From: Planctomycetota bacterium
GTDB lineage: Bacteria > Planctomycetota > Phycisphaerae > Phycisphaerales > SM1A02
Direction of reading: 5' to 3'
DNA: 64,000 nucleotides
Assembly: GCA_016872915.1 (NCBI GenBank)
Contig: VGYQ01000004.1
Coordinates: 1-64,000 of the forward strand
Positions 63,066 to 64,000 of this stretch are shown here, in pieces; the stretch's first letter is position 1, and every line of letters begins with the position of its first letter. Both the position numbers and the translations under genes were made by a program. Under the pieces are notes generated by a model. It was not told the DNA's origin, searched no databases, and saw nothing but the letters and a program-made list of their open reading frames with translations.

Positions 63066-64000
63066 GCGGCGCCCTCATCCGTGGTGGCCCCATCATTCGT
63101 CGAACCCTCGCTTTGATCGAAAGAATCTGCAGCACCGCCGCCTGCCACACGACGAAGCAGACTGCTGAATGAATCGCGCTGCCGCCAACCGATCATCTGT
63201 TCGGGCGTGTACTCCGCGGGCACTCCGAATTTACGCGCGCGCACCGCGCCGATCATCGCTTTCATGGCTTCGACTCCCTCACGCGCGTTGCTCCCATCCG
63301 CCACGATGTCAATCAACTCTGCACTGCCCTTCGCATCAACGCTGAGCACATGCCCACTGAGCTTCAGCGGTGCGAGGTCCGCGAATGATCGTGGCACGAG
63401 ATGCACATACAGGGGAATCTGTGGATCCTTCCGACCATCCTTCCCCACCCTGCGGGTTTTGTCAAATGCGCTATCACCGAGTTTGTAATCAATCACGCGC
63501 CACTCCCCAAGCCTCTCGTTCACATCAATGCGGTCCACCCGTCCTCGTATCCGCATCGGCACGCCATCCACCAGCAACTCTTCATCGTCAGGGAACGACC
63601 ACTCGGCAGCGCGAATCTCCCAGCCCTCCGCCGCCTGCTCCAAGTGCCAGCGCAGCGCGCTTCGCACTCGCGCGACCGCTGCCGTCCGCTGGACGGCAAG
63701 TGCTGGCGCAGGACTGTTCCCGAACTGCTCACGCAACGCGACGTCGAGTTCGTGCTCCAAGACCTGCATCCACGCCGCTTCCGATCCATCCCTTGGCGTC
63801 GGACCTGCCAGTCGCCGAAGGACCTGATGCAGCAGTACGCCAAAGTGCCGTGGCTGCATGACATCCGAAAACACGATCGGCTCGTTGAGTTTGAGAACAT
63901 TCGTGAGCCAGAACGCATACTTGCCTGCGTGATATGTCCCACAGCTCGTCACGGAAACCGCGCTTGGCACTTCGCACTCACCGAAGTCCTTCACGCTCGG
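63062..64000 (-). CDS. addB: AddB-like nuclease subunit, partial at window edge
   Basis: Only the last 312 residues are in the window; the frame is open to base 64000. SVTSCGTYHAGKYAFWLTNVLKL corresponds to the start of the AddB nuclease domain. HFGVLLHQVL, GRVDRIDV and VIDYKLGD supply the PD-(D/E)XK residues. The cysteines that hold the Fe-S cluster in Bacillus AddB are not evident here: the CPF position reads GKYAFW and the C-terminal CxxC region reads GWRQRDSFSS. The tail is low-complexity and acidic. Overlaps addA by 4 bases. Confidence 0.8.
   Translation of the reverse strand, partial: PSVKDFGECEVPSAVSVTSCGTYHAGKYAFWLTNVLKLNEPIVFSDVMQPRHFGVLLHQVLRRLAGPTPRDGSEAAWMQVLEHELDVALREQFGNSPAPALAVQRTAAVARVRSALRWHLEQAAEGWEIRAAEWSFPDDEELLVDGVPMRIRGRVDRIDVNERLGEWRVIDYKLGDSAFDKTRRVGKDGRKDPQIPLYVHLVPRSFADLAPLKLSGHVLSVDAKGSAELIDIVADGSNAREGVEAMKAMIGAVRARKFGVPAEYTPEQMIGWRQRDSFSSLLRRVAGGGAADSFDQSEGSTNDGATTDEGAA

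Noticed and set aside
59826-64000. AddA/AddB-like genes as an anti-phage defence island
   Set aside because: They fit ordinary recombination-repair subunits; there is no neighbouring defence gene, integrase or compositional break.

Overview
The window is gene-dense, GC-rich chromosomal DNA with no phage, insertion sequence or CRISPR array that I can see. The gene set points to a Planctomycetota bacterium, most likely of the Phycisphaerae type. It has a lipid A pathway with an LpxC-FabZ fusion, KdsA and BamA with several Skp/OmpH-like chaperones. It also has the McsA/McsB protein-arginine-kinase pair, a plant-type (class II) DAHP synthase, tandem RNA polymerase alpha-CTD domains in a non-polymerase protein, and a SulP-carbonic anhydrase fusion. 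The phylum is an inference from gene content; no rRNA is present to settle it.

Layout. 1-614: two tRNA-Glu genes behind a long, hairpin-rich non-coding stretch. 655-4370: nucleosidase/NadD fusion, rimO and a secreted protein. 4387-9383: two OmpH-like proteins, lepA, lipB and a first lpxA. 9486-15437: MBL-fold hydrolase, a long PurF-type amidotransferase, rpsD with its terminator, a PpiD/SurA-like anchored chaperone and a tRNA-binding OB protein. 15483-19379: ileS, a 59-residue small protein and a DUF1444 protein. 19505-21886: kdsA-mcsA-mcsB. 21899-25507: pterin dehydratase, SpoIIE phosphatase, ribE and a SpoIID-like protein. 25511-30402: TPR/double alpha-CTD protein, MATE transporter, NuoG and a membrane-anchored protein. 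30404-34467: ketosynthase plus degenerate ketosynthase partner, then class II DAHP synthase. 34493-40900: tRNA-Leu and an operon holding a DoxX-like protein, a TonB-anchored VWA protein, ExbB, two ExbD and a large lipoprotein. 40890-43862: UVR-motif protein, sigma-70 factor and gcvT. 43968-51193: bamA, two skp/ompH, lpxD, lpxC-fabZ and the second lpxA. 51271-54894: unknown protein, M24 peptidase and ettA. 55059-59805: SulP-carbonic anhydrase and znuBCA. 59826-64000: AddA- and AddB-like nuclease-helicase, the latter cut by the window edge.

How the genes work together. Most is housekeeping: translation (rimO, lepA, rpsD, ileS, ettA, tRNAs), envelope biogenesis (bamA/skp/lpx/kdsA) and cofactor synthesis (nadD, lipB, ribE). 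The most unusual module is 34605-40900. It looks like a Tol/Ton-type proton-driven machine whose TonB-like subunit carries a von Willebrand factor A domain in place of a TonB or TolA C-terminal domain, followed by a predicted outer-membrane lipoprotein.

A second feature runs through the whole window. At 19 genes that head a transcription unit, a hexamer of the form TAnnnT lies 7-12 bases before the start codon, most often 7, usually with no Shine-Dalgarno sequence. This is the layout expected for leaderless mRNAs, and it was used here to choose several start codons.
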